24,710 nucleotides of DNA from contig JWZX01001695.1 in assembly GCA_001275005.1 (NCBI GenBank), positions 1 to 24,710 on the forward strand, written 5' to 3'. Shown in pieces: positions 24,622-24,710 of the stretch; the first letter of the stretch is position 1; the number at the start of each line of letters is the position of its first letter. The position numbers and the translations under genes were made by a program. Under the pieces are notes generated by a model that was given only the letters and a program-made list of their open reading frames with translations, had not been told where the DNA came from and did no database searches. The stretch comes from Chrysochromulina tobinii. Its lineage: Eukaryota > Haptophyta > Prymnesiales > Chrysochromulinaceae.

Positions 24622-24710
24622 TTAGAAGCACTTGCGGTGCACGATGGACGGGCCCGACTCGTCATACTCCTGCTTCGAGATCCACATCTGCTGGAAGGTC
24701 GAGAGCGAGG
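24622..24710 (-). CDS. Actin, C-terminal fragment (cut by window edge)
   Basis: Reading inward from the window end on the minus strand gives SLSTFQQMWISKQEYDE followed by SGPSIVHRKCF and a TAA stop at 24624-24622. This is the almost invariant C-terminus of eukaryotic actin: WISKxEYDESGPSIVHRKCF. Only 28 full codons are inside the window; the rest of the ~375-aa protein lies beyond it. Actin is the monomer of microfilaments. Gln replaces the more usual Ala/Pro/Glu after ISK, an ordinary variation. Nothing can be said here about its introns or promoter. Confidence 0.96.
   Translation of the reverse strand, partial: SLSTFQQMWISKQEYDESGPSIVHRKCF

Noticed and set aside
1-24710. tRNA, rRNA or spliceosomal RNA genes
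   Set aside because: Reading both strands for T-loop words (GGTTCGA types) and snRNA signatures gave no credible candidate; a covariance-model scan would be needed to exclude them.

Overview
The window is nuclear DNA from a GC-rich unicellular eukaryote. The genes contain GT-AG spliceosomal introns and encode eukaryote-only proteins: the THO complex subunit THOC2, the ciliary proteins B9D1 and PIBF1/CEP90, and actin. One small protein has a short signal-peptide-like N-terminus ending in an A-F-A-P motif, as in proteins sent to red-derived complex plastids. Together these suggest a flagellated alga with a complex plastid. A haptophyte is my best guess, with a stramenopile as the alternative. 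This is inference, since no database search was possible.

Layout, left to right. (1) 7-1798 (+): SET-domain protein in two exons. (2) 1920-3040 (+): mitochondrial-type NADPH:quinone oxidoreductase in two exons. (3) 3523-9523 (-): five-exon THOC2 gene with a highly repetitive Arg/Gly/Asp-rich C-terminus. (4) 9524-10767: large divergent intergenic region with a ~46-bp imperfect repeat array and several hairpins. (5) 10768-15406 (+): large unrecognised two-pass membrane protein whose reading frame shifts inside a GGC microsatellite. (6) 15407-16130: convergent region dominated by a ~300-bp CTG/CCG tract. (7) 16131-16799 (-) and 16950-19196 (+): B9D1 and PIBF1/CEP90, divergent from a 150-bp spacer. 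(8) 20050-20511 (-): small plastid-type membrane protein. (9) 20717-22876 (+): secreted protein with beta-helix, ShKT and jacalin-like parts. (10) 23295-24314 (-): phytanoyl-CoA dioxygenase-family oxygenase. (11) 24622-24710 (-): last 28 codons of actin. Strand alternates frequently and spacers are short, so the genome is compact.

Two things stand out. First, five of the six introns, in three unrelated genes, are built from short tandem repeats with the core CTGA followed by T, C or G, often in exact 10-bp steps. Three of them share the 3' splice context CTCATCAG|GT. This looks like a family of repeat-built, possibly introner-like introns in which every repeat unit carries a branch-point-like word. 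One of these introns also carries two extra copies of its own upstream exon end and 5' splice site. Second, two genes of cilium assembly share one very short bidirectional spacer, which suggests co-expression during flagellum formation. All intron models come from reading the sequence by eye, guided by codon phase and by protein family resemblance recalled from memory.
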